This document shows, one piece after another, positions 24,692 through 34,187 of a stretch of 64,000 nt of DNA (the stretch's first letter is position 1; each line of letters opens with the position of its first letter). A model generated the notes under the pieces. The model was not told the DNA's origin. It searched no databases and worked only from the letters and a program-made list of their open reading frames with translations. Made by a program: the position numbers and the translations under genes. Source of the DNA: Desulfobaccales bacterium (GTDB taxonomy: Bacteria > Desulfobacterota > Desulfobaccia > Desulfobaccales > 0-14-0-80-60-11); the NCBI GenBank assembly GCA_041648175.1, contig JBAZPO010000007.1, positions 124,001 through 188,000 on the forward strand, read 5' to 3'.

Positions 24692-27412
24692 TTATTTGGG
24701 AAAATATTTAATATCATGTAAAAATTTCATTAATGCATCTTGGTCATATGTTATTACACCCCCAAAGGTCCATCGTTTGCCATCCGTCCTTGTATGGAAT
24801 TTATTCATCCATTCAGCGTATTGTTGTCCTTGAACTTTACCTTTGTTGATCCAATAAGGATTATTAGGCTTTATTTCATATATTTTTGCCTCTTTCCAAT
24901 CGAGCCGATCAACACGCGGTTTTCGTCCAGATGGAAAATCCGGGTGCTCTATTTGAAATTCGGGCTTGATATGGTCGCCTTTAGGGATATTGTCGACATA
25001 TTTGTCTGCCGATTTATTAAAATCTTGCATTAATTCTTCTAGTTGCTCCAGGCGCTCATGCGCAAAAAGACCGGCCTCAGTTTCTTCACGCACCGCTTTG
25101 GTGCCTATGCTCTTCCTTTCGGACATCCCCACGCCTTCGTAAATATCCTCGTAGCCTTCAGGCGGCCGGGGCCCTTGTTTGGGCTGCGCGGTAATCTCAG
25201 GTTTCTCTCTCCTGGCTTTAGGCTTGCGAGCCGGTTTGGCCTTCGGCGTCTTAGCTGCCGCTGTCGCTTTCTTTTTGGGCGCAGCTGTTTTTCCCTTTTT
25301 TGGCACCGCTGCCTTAGCCTTTTTAGGTTTGGCAGCCGCTTTGGGAGCCTTTGGAGGGGCTTTGGTCTCGGATATTGCCGGCGCTTTAGGTTCGCTTGGA
25401 GCCACTGCCGGCTTCTTTGCCTCGGCAGCGGCCGCGGGCGTCTCAGCCGCTTTGGCTTCCGCCGCCGGGGCGGCTTCGGTTGGCGCTGCCGGTTTTTTGG
25501 CCGCGGCTCCCGCTTCAGCGCCTTTCACCCCTTCACCCGTCTGGGTGGCCAGGGAGGCGCCCTTGCTTTCCTCCGTTACTAGACCGCCTTTGGCCAATTC
25601 CGCGAACTCGCCGGTCTTTGAGGTTCCGGAGGCCAGGCCTTTGGCGATCTCGGCTTCCCTTGCTGCTCCGGCCGCTAATTCGACCCCTTTCGCCAGCTCG
25701 CTGGTCTTGGTGGCGACTTGCAACCCCTTTCCAACCTCTCTTATTGTACCTAGAGCCTTGGCCCCTTTACCAACTGCGCCGGCCTTTGTGGCTGCGCCAC
25801 CGGGAATTAAGAAACTACCGACGTCCCCCAGGAGCAATCCGGGAATTTCGCACCAGCGCCCTTGCTGGCCCGCTTCGATATAGTTCTCGCCGACCCCTTT
25901 CATGAAGCCTTTGTATTTTTCCCACTCTTGTTTTGGATCATATTTGAACTTTTGGAGCATATGCTCTTTTATGACCTGTTTGGTGGGCTTCCCCGAGGTG
26001 ATGATATTATCCAGGAGGGCCACAGCCTGTCCAGCATCCTTTAATGGGTTGGGGGCGCCGGGAATACTGGGCATTTCCCCCAAACCCCTGATGGTTTGAA
26101 TGGGATGCACGCCAATCTTGGCGATTCCGGCTCCCATCGACCACAAGGATTTGGCGACGCCCCCGCTCACCTGGCGCTTTGCCTTAACCACAGTCTCACT
26201 GACAGCCTGAAGGCCCGCTTCTGCCTTCGCCAGGGTAGGGTGCGCCCTGGGGTCGAAGAAAGCCTGAGGGGGCACATCGAACTTGCCGTCTTCAAAGTCA
26301 TTCACTGCATTTTTGAAATTCCTGGTCAGGCCCTCGAGTCCCTCATCCATGCTGTTTTGCCAGGCCTTGACGCCGGCAATCGGCCCCCCCCTCATCGTGG
26401 CCTCGGCGAATTTTTCAACCGGCTCGATATCGAGTTTCTTCAGAGCCTGAGCGAAATCATTAGCTGCCTTTGCCAGGTTATTTGCGGCTTTTGCGCGGCC
26501 AGCCCGGGAGGGGCCCCCTTCGGACCTGGCCGCCCATTCCTCGGTCTCTTTCCGGACCTCGGACGTGGCGTAGGCCAATAACGTGCTCGGACGCGTCTTC
26601 TCCCAGAATTGACGAACTTTCTCGCGATTTCCCCCAGTATTTAGCTGCCTGACCTTGGTGACCAAGGTCTCCTTGGTGGTCTGATATTTCTCTTTGGCCC
26701 GATCCACTACTTGACTGACATCCTGTTCAACGTCTTCGTATTTCTCTTTCAGGTTTTGGAAAAGCTTGCCAGGAGAGGATTTCACCACGCCGGCGGCTAT
26801 ACCGGCACTCTGTCGCAGGCCTTGCAGCTTGCGCTTCCACCACGGGCCATTATCATCCGGCTCGCAGGCCAGACCGGGAGCGCTGGCCCCTTGAACCACG
26901 ACAGGCCCTGCGCCCTGGGCAAATGAGTCGGCAGCCCTCGACGCCGCCTGTTCGAGCGGCCCGGAGCCATCCTGGGTGGGTTGCATAGTGCCAGCGCGGC
27001 CTTGCTGCACCACATGGGTCAATTCGTGCGCCAGAAGGCGCCTGCCGGCGTCGGTTTCAGGGGAGAAGCGGCTTTGATTCAAGACAATGTGATTGCCGAT
27101 GGTATAGGCTTTGGCCGTGAGCCCCTCGGCCGTCGCGGCAGCGCTGGCGTCATCATGCAGGCGGACCTGAGTGAAATCCTGATTGAAACGTTGTTCCATC
27201 TCGCTCCGTAGGTTATGGGGCACCGGTCGGCCGCCGCTTAGGCCTTCGCGCAATAATGCTTCCACAGCACGATTGCCCGCTGATTTCTGCAGGTCGAGGA
27301 TATCGGCAACTGGACCGGACATACCCCTCATAGGAAGATATTCCGGCGCAGAGGGTCTGGCCTGTTTTCCCTCTTTTCCTTGTAAAACCCTGGCTGCCTT
27401 TGCATCGTTCAT
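24692..27412 (-). CDS. eCIS cargo toxin: DUF4157 domain plus PD-(D/E)XK nuclease-like C-terminus
   Basis: This 906-residue protein is translationally coupled to the AAA+ gene (ATGA overlap). The eCIS core domain DUF4157 spans about residues 65-145, with the HELTH metallopeptidase-like motif at 129-133. Residues 190-580 are helical with coiled-coil stretches. About 590-750 is an Ala/Lys/Pro-rich linker. The last 155 residues contain PRVD (Asp835), then YEIKP (Glu846, Lys848), then GQQYAEW, the D-ExK-Q/Y pattern of PD-(D/E)XK nucleases. DUF4157 domains mark proteins associated with eCIS, often as a loading domain, so I infer a DNA- or RNA-cleaving toxin carried by the particle. No immunity gene follows. 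The coding DNA becomes AT-rich exactly at the toxin end (24692-25060). Confidence 0.85.
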   Translation of the reverse strand: MNDAKAARVLQGKEGKQARPSAPEYLPMRGMSGPVADILDLQKSAGNRAVEALLREGLSGGRPVPHNLRSEMEQRFNQDFTQVRLHDDASAAATAEGLTAKAYTIGNHIVLNQSRFSPETDAGRRLLAHELTHVVQQGRAGTMQPTQDGSGPLEQAASRAADSFAQGAGPVVVQGASAPGLACEPDDNGPWWKRKLQGLRQSAGIAAGVVKSSPGKLFQNLKEKYEDVEQDVSQVVDRAKEKYQTTKETLVTKVRQLNTGGNREKVRQFWEKTRPSTLLAYATSEVRKETEEWAARSEGGPSRAGRAKAANNLAKAANDFAQALKKLDIEPVEKFAEATMRGGPIAGVKAWQNSMDEGLEGLTRNFKNAVNDFEDGKFDVPPQAFFDPRAHPTLAKAEAGLQAVSETVVKAKRQVSGGVAKSLWSMGAGIAKIGVHPIQTIRGLGEMPSIPGAPNPLKDAGQAVALLDNIITSGKPTKQVIKEHMLQKFKYDPKQEWEKYKGFMKGVGENYIEAGQQGRWCEIPGLLLGDVGSFLIPGGAATKAGAVGKGAKALGTIREVGKGLQVATKTSELAKGVELAAGAAREAEIAKGLASGTSKTGEFAELAKGGLVTEESKGASLATQTGEGVKGAEAGAAAKKPAAPTEAAPAAEAKAAETPAAAAEAKKPAVAPSEPKAPAISETKAPPKAPKAAAKPKKAKAAVPKKGKTAAPKKKATAAAKTPKAKPARKPKARREKPEITAQPKQGPRPPEGYEDIYEGVGMSERKSIGTKAVREETEAGLFAHERLEQLEELMQDFNKSADKYVDNIPKGDHIKPEFQIEHPDFPSGRKPRVDRLDWKEAKIYEIKPNNPYWINKGKVQGQQYAEWMNKFHTRTDGKRWTFGGVITYDQDALMKFLHDIKYFPK

Positions 27413-29640
27413 GTGCGATTACCTTGAACAGGGGCTGGGCTGATGTCGTCCCATAGCTCTTCACCCATCACCTTCCCCAGCTTCTGGTATTCCCCGCGGG
27501 TGCTTTGCAGGACGTGGTTCATGGTCACCAAGCCGCCGTCGGCCGCGGCCAGGAAAGCGGCGGCCAGGGCGATGTTCTTGATGTTGCCGCCGCTCACCTG
27601 AAGTCGCTGGGCCAGGTAATCAAGGTCCAGGGACTCGGCCACGGGCGTTTGGGCCGGCCAGACCCCGGCCCAGATGTGGCGTCGGGAAGCGACATCGGGG
27701 AAAGGAAAATTGATGATAAAGGCCAGCCGCCGCAGAAAGGATTCATCCAGGTGGTGCCGCAGGTTAGTGGCCAGGAGAGCCACACCTTCATATTCCTCCA
27801 TCTTTTGCAGAAGATAGCTGACCTCGATGTTGGCATAGCGGTCGTGGGAGTCCCGCACTTCGCTGCGTTTGCCGAACAGGGCATCGGCTTCATCGAAAAA
27901 CAATATGGCATTGGCATTTTCGGCAGCGGTGAAAATCCGGTCCAGATTCTTTTCCGTTTCCCCGATGTATTTAGAAACCACCCCGGATAGGTCAATCTTA
28001 TAAAGATCCAGCCCCAATTGCCGGCTGATGACCTGGGCCGCCATGGTTTTCCCCGTCCCTGAGGGGCCGATGAACAGGGCGTTGATCCCTTTGCCGTGAG
28101 ATAATTTGCGATCGAACCCCCAATCTTTCAACACTTGATGCCGATAGGTCAACCAGTGGCACAGTTCGCGCAACTGCCCCAGGGCCTCCGGGGGTAGAAC
28201 GATATCTTCCCAGCCGTAACGAGCCTCGATTTTCCGGGTCAGGTTGGCCAGATCGTGGCCGCACTGAGCCCGGGCAGCCTCGAACAGGCACGGCAGGCTG
28301 GGCCAGGATTCATCATGGGCCAAGTCCCCATCACCCTCATCTTCCCACAGGTGGCGGACGACCTGGACCGCCTCGGCAATCTGCCCGGGAAGCAAGCGGA
28401 ACCGCTCGGCCAGGGTCTCTATGTCGGCCGGATCGGGGTTAAGGCCGACCGCGGCAAGATGGTCGCTCCATAGAGAACGCCGCAGGGTAAAACCAGGGGT
28501 GGAAAAGGAAAGATTAAGAACACCCAGAGGAAAGCGTCGGGGAGGCACCCACGGTTGGGTCCCGGCCAGGATGGTGACGCCCCGATCGGCCGCCAGGGCG
28601 CCCATCAGGGCATTATACCTCTGCCCCGGATCATTTGTTCGCAGAGCATCCAGGTTGTCGAGGAAGAGCAAGGCATTATGGTACCAGGCTTCCCGCCCCA
28701 GCACCTTCACGGCTGCCTCGAAATCGGGTAGAAAGGCCGGCATCCCAGCCAAATCGGCGGTCAACAGGGGCACCCCTGCCTTCCAGGCCAGGGCCTCGGC
28801 GGCATGGCGTTTCCCGGCGCCTGGAGAACCATGGAAATAGAGGCGCAACGGCTGCCCCGTATTCCAGGCCCGGCACAGCCGGGCCGGCAAAATGTTCAGC
28901 CCTTGGGCAAAATCCTCCCAGCCTGCCATGGGGGCCTCAGGTGTTAGTAATTCACAGAAGAGGCGCAGTCGCGGATCCAGGCGTTCGCCGCCCAGCAGAA
29001 AGCGAACAATTTGCTCATCCAGCTTCAGGTAATGGGCCAGCAGTGGCGGCTCGCTCTGGTGAGGATCAGGCAGGAGCCGCAGCAATCCATGATGCAATAA
29101 AGGAGCCCCGGATTCAAAGAAGGAGCGCCGTGCTAGTTTTTCTTCCCTTTGAGTACACAGAAGGTTGAGGGCCAGGTCCACCGTGGGCCGTTTGCGGGTG
29201 ACGTCATCTTGGAGATAAGCGTAGAGCCGCTCGTAACGCAGGTCCAGTTCCGGTGCCAGGGCAATAAGAATTAGGTCCAGGTCAAAGGGAGACAGGCCGA
29301 AAGCACGGGCCAGCCATCCCAGCCGGGAATTAGGGTCCGTGAAAGCTTCGCAGAGGAGAATACTATTTTCATTATCGTGGGTCTGCAGGACCGAAGCGCC
29401 CGGTTCGCGCTCCAATAACTGCGCCACTTCTTCCTGGGTTATGTAGAGGCCACGGTAAAAATCGGCAAATGCCCCGGGACCATAGGCGGCTTCGGCGGCA
29501 ACGACCGCTCGCTGGATCAAGCAATCCAGTCGCCGCAACCCTGGCAGGAAACTTTCGATCTGGGAATCCGCATTTTCCAATTGCGTCCCTGCCCCAGGAA
29601 AACCTTTAGAATCCCAAGTTACCCCACTTTGGGGCTGCAA
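27409..29640 (-). CDS. eCIS AAA+ ATPase (Afp15/Cis15-type) with degenerate first domain
   Basis: This 743-residue tandem AAA+ protein is the first gene of the operon. The first domain has GSPGAGKR (271-278), lacking the Ser/Thr after Lys, and LLFLDNLD (324-331) instead of a DE Walker B, so it is probably inactive. The second is canonical: GPSGTGKT (525-532), ILFFDEAD (579-586) and an RR pair at about 637. Such ATPases are needed for eCIS assembly or cargo loading, possibly acting on the cargo gene to which this one is coupled. The start is unsure: the frame opens at a TTG (29640) and another TTG at 29580 also has a plausible ribosome-binding site. Confidence 0.88.
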   Translation of the reverse strand: MQPQSGVTWDSKGFPGAGTQLENADSQIESFLPGLRRLDCLIQRAVVAAEAAYGPGAFADFYRGLYITQEEVAQLLEREPGASVLQTHDNENSILLCEAFTDPNSRLGWLARAFGLSPFDLDLILIALAPELDLRYERLYAYLQDDVTRKRPTVDLALNLLCTQREEKLARRSFFESGAPLLHHGLLRLLPDPHQSEPPLLAHYLKLDEQIVRFLLGGERLDPRLRLFCELLTPEAPMAGWEDFAQGLNILPARLCRAWNTGQPLRLYFHGSPGAGKRHAAEALAWKAGVPLLTADLAGMPAFLPDFEAAVKVLGREAWYHNALLFLDNLDALRTNDPGQRYNALMGALAADRGVTILAGTQPWVPPRRFPLGVLNLSFSTPGFTLRRSLWSDHLAAVGLNPDPADIETLAERFRLLPGQIAEAVQVVRHLWEDEGDGDLAHDESWPSLPCLFEAARAQCGHDLANLTRKIEARYGWEDIVLPPEALGQLRELCHWLTYRHQVLKDWGFDRKLSHGKGINALFIGPSGTGKTMAAQVISRQLGLDLYKIDLSGVVSKYIGETEKNLDRIFTAAENANAILFFDEADALFGKRSEVRDSHDRYANIEVSYLLQKMEEYEGVALLATNLRHHLDESFLRRLAFIINFPFPDVASRRHIWAGVWPAQTPVAESLDLDYLAQRLQVSGGNIKNIALAAAFLAAADGGLVTMNHVLQSTRGEYQKLGKVMGEELWDDISPAPVQGNRT

Positions 29641-31064
29641 TCCATTGCAGCAGGCCTTGTATGCGGCAGGGAATTAGCCGAACAGACCAACCATCACGGA
29701 AGGCACGTTAGCAAATATAACCTATCTTGTAAAGCAAAAAGGCAATATTATTGTATAGAAAAATTGTGACAGTTTTCACTGGCCCATATAGCAAAATGGA
29801 GGATTTTGAGGGCGAAGACCCCCCCCTTCTGTAGCTGCAACCCTCATCCAAGTTGGAAAGCTTCTCGGGATAAAAAGTTGATCTTTTCGCTTATGTTCGA
29901 GCCGCTGGACTCTCTTGGATGCACTTTCAGTGAACTAATCACTGCATGGAATCCGCTTCTGGGGGATCAGGAGGGTTTTGGATATGCGGAAATGAGGTTG
30001 GGTGAGGGAAAAAGATAGTGTGTTTGTGAAAAGGTGTCGACATAGACTAGGGACCCCCATTGGGTCGCTCATGCCATCGCCCGGGACCCAAGCCGGGTAG
30101 CTTGACAAAATTCCAGTTGATGATATGGACTGTTCTTCTATAAAGATGCCGTGGTTTTTCAGGGGGGTCTGATCCTGAGGCTACCGAAATCTGCTGGCAG
30201 TACTCCTCCATCATTTTCCCCAACCAAGGGCTGCGGACAGGTGGCTTGACAGAATTTTAGTCACGTTTATCATGGCAACATGAAAAAGGCGAGCCGAAGC
30301 GCCAGAGCAGCCAGGGTCCAAAAACCACTTCCTGGATACCCGTACCCTGGTCAAAGAAAATTGTGTCCGGGAAGATTTTTCCTTGACAAATCGATGTAAG
30401 GTGCTTAACTTTCGGCCTTTGCAAAAGGCGGGTTGGCTATATCCTCCATGATAAAAAAATCGGTATGATTGGAAAATAATCCTGCTTGATGGGGATGATT
30501 GAGCGACAAATCTTTATACTATGGGTTTATAGAGAGTAACGAAAAGCAATCAACCTGCCCGTGAGTGGCCCGGGCACAAATAATGGCATGATCCTGGGCG
30601 GTTGAGACACCGCTTAGCTTGGCTGATCTTAATGCCGGTCTCAAGTCTTGAAGGGAGAAGTTTGTCTTTAGGATATTGGCTCTTGGGAGAGAATAACCGC
30701 CGGCAGAGACTGCATTAGCAGGCAAAGAACTCCAGTCAAAGATAATGCTCAAATCGCACAACAGGCATAATGGCTCTATTCGGGCCATGCTAACAATTTA
30801 TTTAGCAGATCAAGGAGGTGAGCATATGAAGAATAATACTATTACATAAAAAAGTTTCGTAGTTTCTTCTAAACCCTACCTGTTCACAGCTATCTGATTC
30901 AAACACAACTTAATCTGCATCCATTCTGTTGGGTAAAATTGTCCAGCTTTAGGGATTGCTGTCGGCTTTTGAGGCCAACTTTAAACAACATTCGCAAACA
31001 TTGGCACTCTTTGAGTGCTTTTTTTGTGAAATGGAGACGTATGTTTTGAGATGGTAATAATACT
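29641..31064. other. Long non-coding region between eCIS operon and integration module
   Basis: About 1.4 kb without a convincing gene on either strand. The first 120 bases, upstream of the eCIS operon, are AT-rich and should hold its promoter, but no clear -35/-10 pair stands out. At 30810-30846 a near-perfect AAGGAGGTG ribosome-binding site is followed by ATG and only seven codons before a stop, which looks like the beginning of a lost gene. The remainder appears to be degraded sequence. Confidence 0.5.
30383..30411 (+). promoter_or_regulatory. Candidate sigma-70 promoter
   Basis: A perfect TTGACA is followed 17 bases later by TAACTT. It points toward the integration module on the plus strand. 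No intact gene begins within 600 bases; a small GCC-type hairpin comes shortly after the predicted transcription start. It may drive a small RNA or be a leftover promoter of a lost gene. Confidence 0.3.
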
Positions 31065-31303
31065 ATGAACGAACCGCAATTTAAAAACTGTCAGAAACAA
31101 GTTGGTCGTGAGAACCTGTTGGACATGATACGATGGCTGAACGTCTCAACATTTCACTCCACACAGTAAGAGGCTTAGTGTGGAAAAGAAAGCTCAGCTT
31201 TATAAAGATAGGAGCCCGGGTATTGTTTAGGCCCTTGGATCTGGAAGACTTCATACAAGCCAATCTGATCCAGTCGTTAACAGGCCATGAAGACAAATCA
31301 TGA
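31065..31303 (+). pseudogene. Excisionase-type HTH protein with probable frameshift
   Basis: The frame from ATG at 31133 encodes 56 residues (MAERLNISLHTVRGLVWKRK, IKIGARVLFRP, LEDFIQANL). This is the MerR-like winged HTH of excisionases and related DNA-binding proteins (HTH_17). Upstream, ATG 31065 opens another frame reading NEPQFKNCQKQVGRENLLDM, which looks like the natural N-terminus of the same protein. The two join around 31125-31133 with a one-base shift. Without the N-terminus the 56-residue piece may still bind DNA. It is upstream of the decayed primase gene in the same orientation. Confidence 0.6.
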
Positions 31304-31350
31304 GTTAGATAGTGGAATATAAGCAACAGAATTACACTTCGAACCCTGTG

Positions 31351-31565
31351 ATGATAGATGAGATTGTTGAGACTATCAAGAATTGCGATCCTAACTGTAT
31401 ATGCTTTCAGCGAATAGCTGACGGTACTTGCATTTCATACATTTTGCTCGTGAATGTAAGAAACTGCTTATCTATGAACGCATGAAATGGAAACTTCTAT
31501 TTCGCAGTCGAAGCTATCGATGGAAAGTACTGAGAGAGATGATCAGTGCCTGTTTAGCACAATAG
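31351..31565 (+). pseudogene. Decayed small Cys-rich gene
   Basis: ATG 31351 opens a 44-residue frame with a Cys cluster (CDPNCIC, then GTC). Around 31430 a second frame takes over with a coherent helical basic sequence (CKKLLIYERMKWKLLFRSRS) that ends with a stop at 31563-31565. Joined by a frameshift these give a protein of about 70 residues that could bind zinc or nucleic acid. No family is recognised. Its decay matches that of neighbouring genes in the module. Confidence 0.35.
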
Positions 31566-31694
31566 TCGCCCCTCTAAGGCAGCAAAATACTTTATCAGTA
31601 GCATAAGGAGTAGTGGTATGAATTTTGCGCGAGGCCCATAAGTTTATTACTTTCTAAGCCAATTCTTAAAACAATAAGACAAAGAGGATACATA

Positions 31695-32285
31695 ATGCAA
31701 AATATTAATGTTAATAATCATAAACTACTTTTGGAACTTTATAAGGAAGCTTTTAAAGGTCGAGAAGATGTGGTGCCACGTTATTGGAAAAAAAACAATG
31801 TTAACAGTAGCGGCTACACTCCTATTTGCCGCAACGCATGGCAGAAACACCTTTGCCAAAAGCCTTGCAGACATTGCCCCAATAAAGACTATGTCACACT
31901 AAGTGACGACCTGTTAATCAAGCACATAGAAGGTGATCATATTCTTGGTGTTTATCTCTTATTGGAAGATAACACCTGTCATTGCTTGGCCTTTGATTTT
32001 GATAATCATGATGGAGCTCATGATCCCTTTCGAGATGTGAGGAGATTTTACGAGGTCTGTGAAGTTCAAGGGATTCGGTGTTACCTGCTGAGATCTAAAA
32101 GTGGCACGGCTATCACGTCCATATCTTCTTTGATGAGCCAGTACCGGCCTGGAAGGCGCGCTTGGTTGGCTTTGCCCTGCTGCAGGAAGCGCAGGCCGTT
32201 GATGACGACGCCACAATCTCCAGCTTTGATAGGATGTTCCCGAGTCAGGATGAACTTACGCCGATCAGGCCGCTGGGCAATCTGA
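31695..32285 (+). pseudogene. TOTE-type primase/DUF927 helicase gene, fragment 1 (primase domain)
   Basis: This frame begins the island's replication gene. It shows the archaeo-eukaryotic-type primase domain of TOTE conflict systems: a Cys-rich CQKPCRHCPNKDY segment, then KHIEGDHILGVYLLLEDNTC and the metal-binding AFDFDNHDG. The homology breaks after RSKSG at about 32105-32108. A one-base shift restores the expected GYHVHIFFDEPVPAWKARLV in the next frame, and the remaining 60 residues of this frame are spurious. The full ancestral gene spans 31695-34859, about 1055 codons, and was interrupted three times. Confidence 0.75.
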
Positions 32286-33259
32286 TCGCCTTGCCGTTCC
32301 AGGGGAAGGCGGCCCAAAACGGCTACACCTTGTTCCTGGACCCGGGCACGGATTTTCAGCAGCCTTTTTCGGATCAACTGGAAGTCCTTAAATCCATTGT
32401 GCGGGTCCCCGAAGCCAGGCTGGACGAAATTATCAACGACTGGGGACTGGTCAGGGACACTGCCCAACCAAAACAATCTCTGCCGGGCAAGCCCCGGACC
32501 AAAACGGTAACTCCAACCGCCACGGGAAAGATCCCCCAGGGCAGGAGGAACACCACGTTGACTTCCATCGCCGGTTCCTTAAGACGCAATGGCATGGAAT
32601 TTTTCCAAATCAAGGAGGTATTACTGCAAGTGAACCAAAATCAATGTGAACCGCCATTAATGGAAGCTGAGGTGGAAAAAATCGCCGAGAGTATCTCTTC
32701 CAGGTATGCGGCGGGTCCAGGAGCTGCAGACCAGCAGAACGAGCTGGACGCGGCCAAAAAGACTCTCGTCGGACTGGCGGACAAGGTTAAAGCAGACGCA
32801 GGTGTGGCTTTTGAGCCATCGATCTTGTTGGCCCTGAGAGTGGTCAAGAGCAATGACCCCGGTGAATGGGCCCGGATCAGGAAGAGCTTACAGGCAGCAA
32901 ATATCTCGATGAAAGAGCTGGGCGAGGCCATTCGGCATGCCCATGATCGCAGCGATGGCACCCAGACAGTGAGTATGAGCTGCCCTTATCTGCCCATCGA
33001 TGGAGTTTTGGCCCGCCGTCGTCAAACTGACCATGGTGAGGTTGTCGAACCGCTTTGCAATTTTACCGCTTCACTTGTACGGGAGAAGGTCTGTGATGAT
33101 GGTTTAGACAAAACCACCATATTTGAAATTGAAGGTGCGCGCCAAAATGGGCAACCTCTGCCCCCTATCGAAGTGCCGGCCAGCCAGTTCGCCGGAATGT
33201 CATGGGTGACCGCCAACTGTGGGGACACAGGCCATTGTCAATGCCGGTCAGACCATTAA
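32106..33259 (+). pseudogene. TOTE-type primase/DUF927 helicase gene, fragment 2 (primase C-terminal part)
   Basis: This frame continues the primase. It begins at the first frameshift (GYHVHIFFDEP) rather than at the internal ATG 32162, and carries the second catalytic-type motif with GYHVH. A PriCT-like helical domain follows (GRRNTTLTSIAGSLRRNGME to EKIAESISSRYA), then the N-terminal part of a DUF927 domain (FEIEGARQNGQPLPPIEVPA, SWVTAN). At about 33217 an extra base shifts the frame: the expected NWGTQAIVNAGQ continues in fragment 3, and the last residues here are spurious. Confidence 0.7.
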
Positions 33260-34133
33260 GGATCACCTCCGGGCAGCCATCCAGTTGTTGAGCGGCGAGG
33301 TAGCCCGGGAAATGATTTACGGTCATGTCGGCTGGAAGCAAATTGACGGGGAAATGATCTACCTCCATGGGGGTGGGGGGATCGGGAAAAACGGTTCGAT
33401 CCCCAACCTTGCAGTCAGTTTGGGCCAGGGCCGGATGACCGAATATATTTTGCCGGACCCGCCGACCGGAGATCAACTGCGTGACGCCATCCGGGCATCG
33501 TTGCAATTCTTGGATCTGGCGCCTCCGAGAATAACATTTCCTTTGCTCGCCGGCATTTACCGCGCACCCGTGGGAGAAATCATGCCAGTTGATTTCTCTA
33601 TCTTTATAGCCGGTTTTACCGGGACGCAGAAGTCTGATCTGTCGGCCCAGGCCCAAGCACACTATGGGTCTGGCTTTCATGGAAAGAATCTTCCGGGGAA
33701 CTGGACTGGTACTGCCAATGCCCTGGAGAAGCAGGCCTTCATAGCTAAAGATGCAATCATCACCATTGATGATTTTATCCCCATGGGTACGGAGATCCAG
33801 GCCATGCATGCCAAAGCAGAGCGCCTTCTACGCGGCCAGGGCAACCTAACGGGACGGTCCAGGATGAAGGCCGACGGAAGCCTTCGCCAAGAGTATTTTC
33901 CCCGGGGGTTGATCTTGACCAGTGGTGAAGATATCCCTCAGGGGCATAGTCTGCGGGGCAGGATGATGATCTTGGAGATTTCTCCCGGCATGGTTAATCT
34001 CGATAAGCTCACCCAGGTCCAGCGTGCTGCAGCTGACGGCCTTTTGGCCAGTGCCATGTCAGCCTATCTGAAGTGGCTGATCCGGGACTTCGACCAAATC
34101 AAAAAAGATATTCCGAACATTTGGCAGTTCTAA
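33219..34133 (+). pseudogene. TOTE-type primase/DUF927 helicase gene, fragment 3 (helicase core)
   Basis: This frame carries the DUF927 P-loop ATPase core. AREMIYGHVGWKQIDGEMIY and YLHGGGGIG precede a modified Walker A, GFTGTQKS (a Gln where Gly is usual), then DAIITIDDFIPMG as a Walker B-like element and an ILTSGEDIPQGHSLRGRMM segment. A TAA at 34131-34133 interrupts it. The same frame continues without loss of register into fragment 4, so this is a nonsense change rather than a frameshift. Confidence 0.72.
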
Positions 34134-34187
34134 CGGACGGAGGCACGGGGAGAACTCCAGCAGGTTCACGATAGGACTCCAGACATT

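Noticed and set aside
25043..25905. Long plus-strand open frames opposite the cargo gene
   Set aside because: They are shadows produced by the Ala/Lys/Pro-rich low-complexity coding region; no protein-like conservation pattern.
4979..29640. Prophage instead of an eCIS
   Set aside because: No capsid, portal, terminase, lysis or head-joining genes; presence of DUF4157, the AAA+ ATPase and Pvc16-type protein is characteristic of eCIS.
30519..30788. 89-residue minus-strand gene in the 30-kb gap
   Set aside because: No ribosome-binding site, no recognised domain, and the surrounding region consists of degraded sequence.
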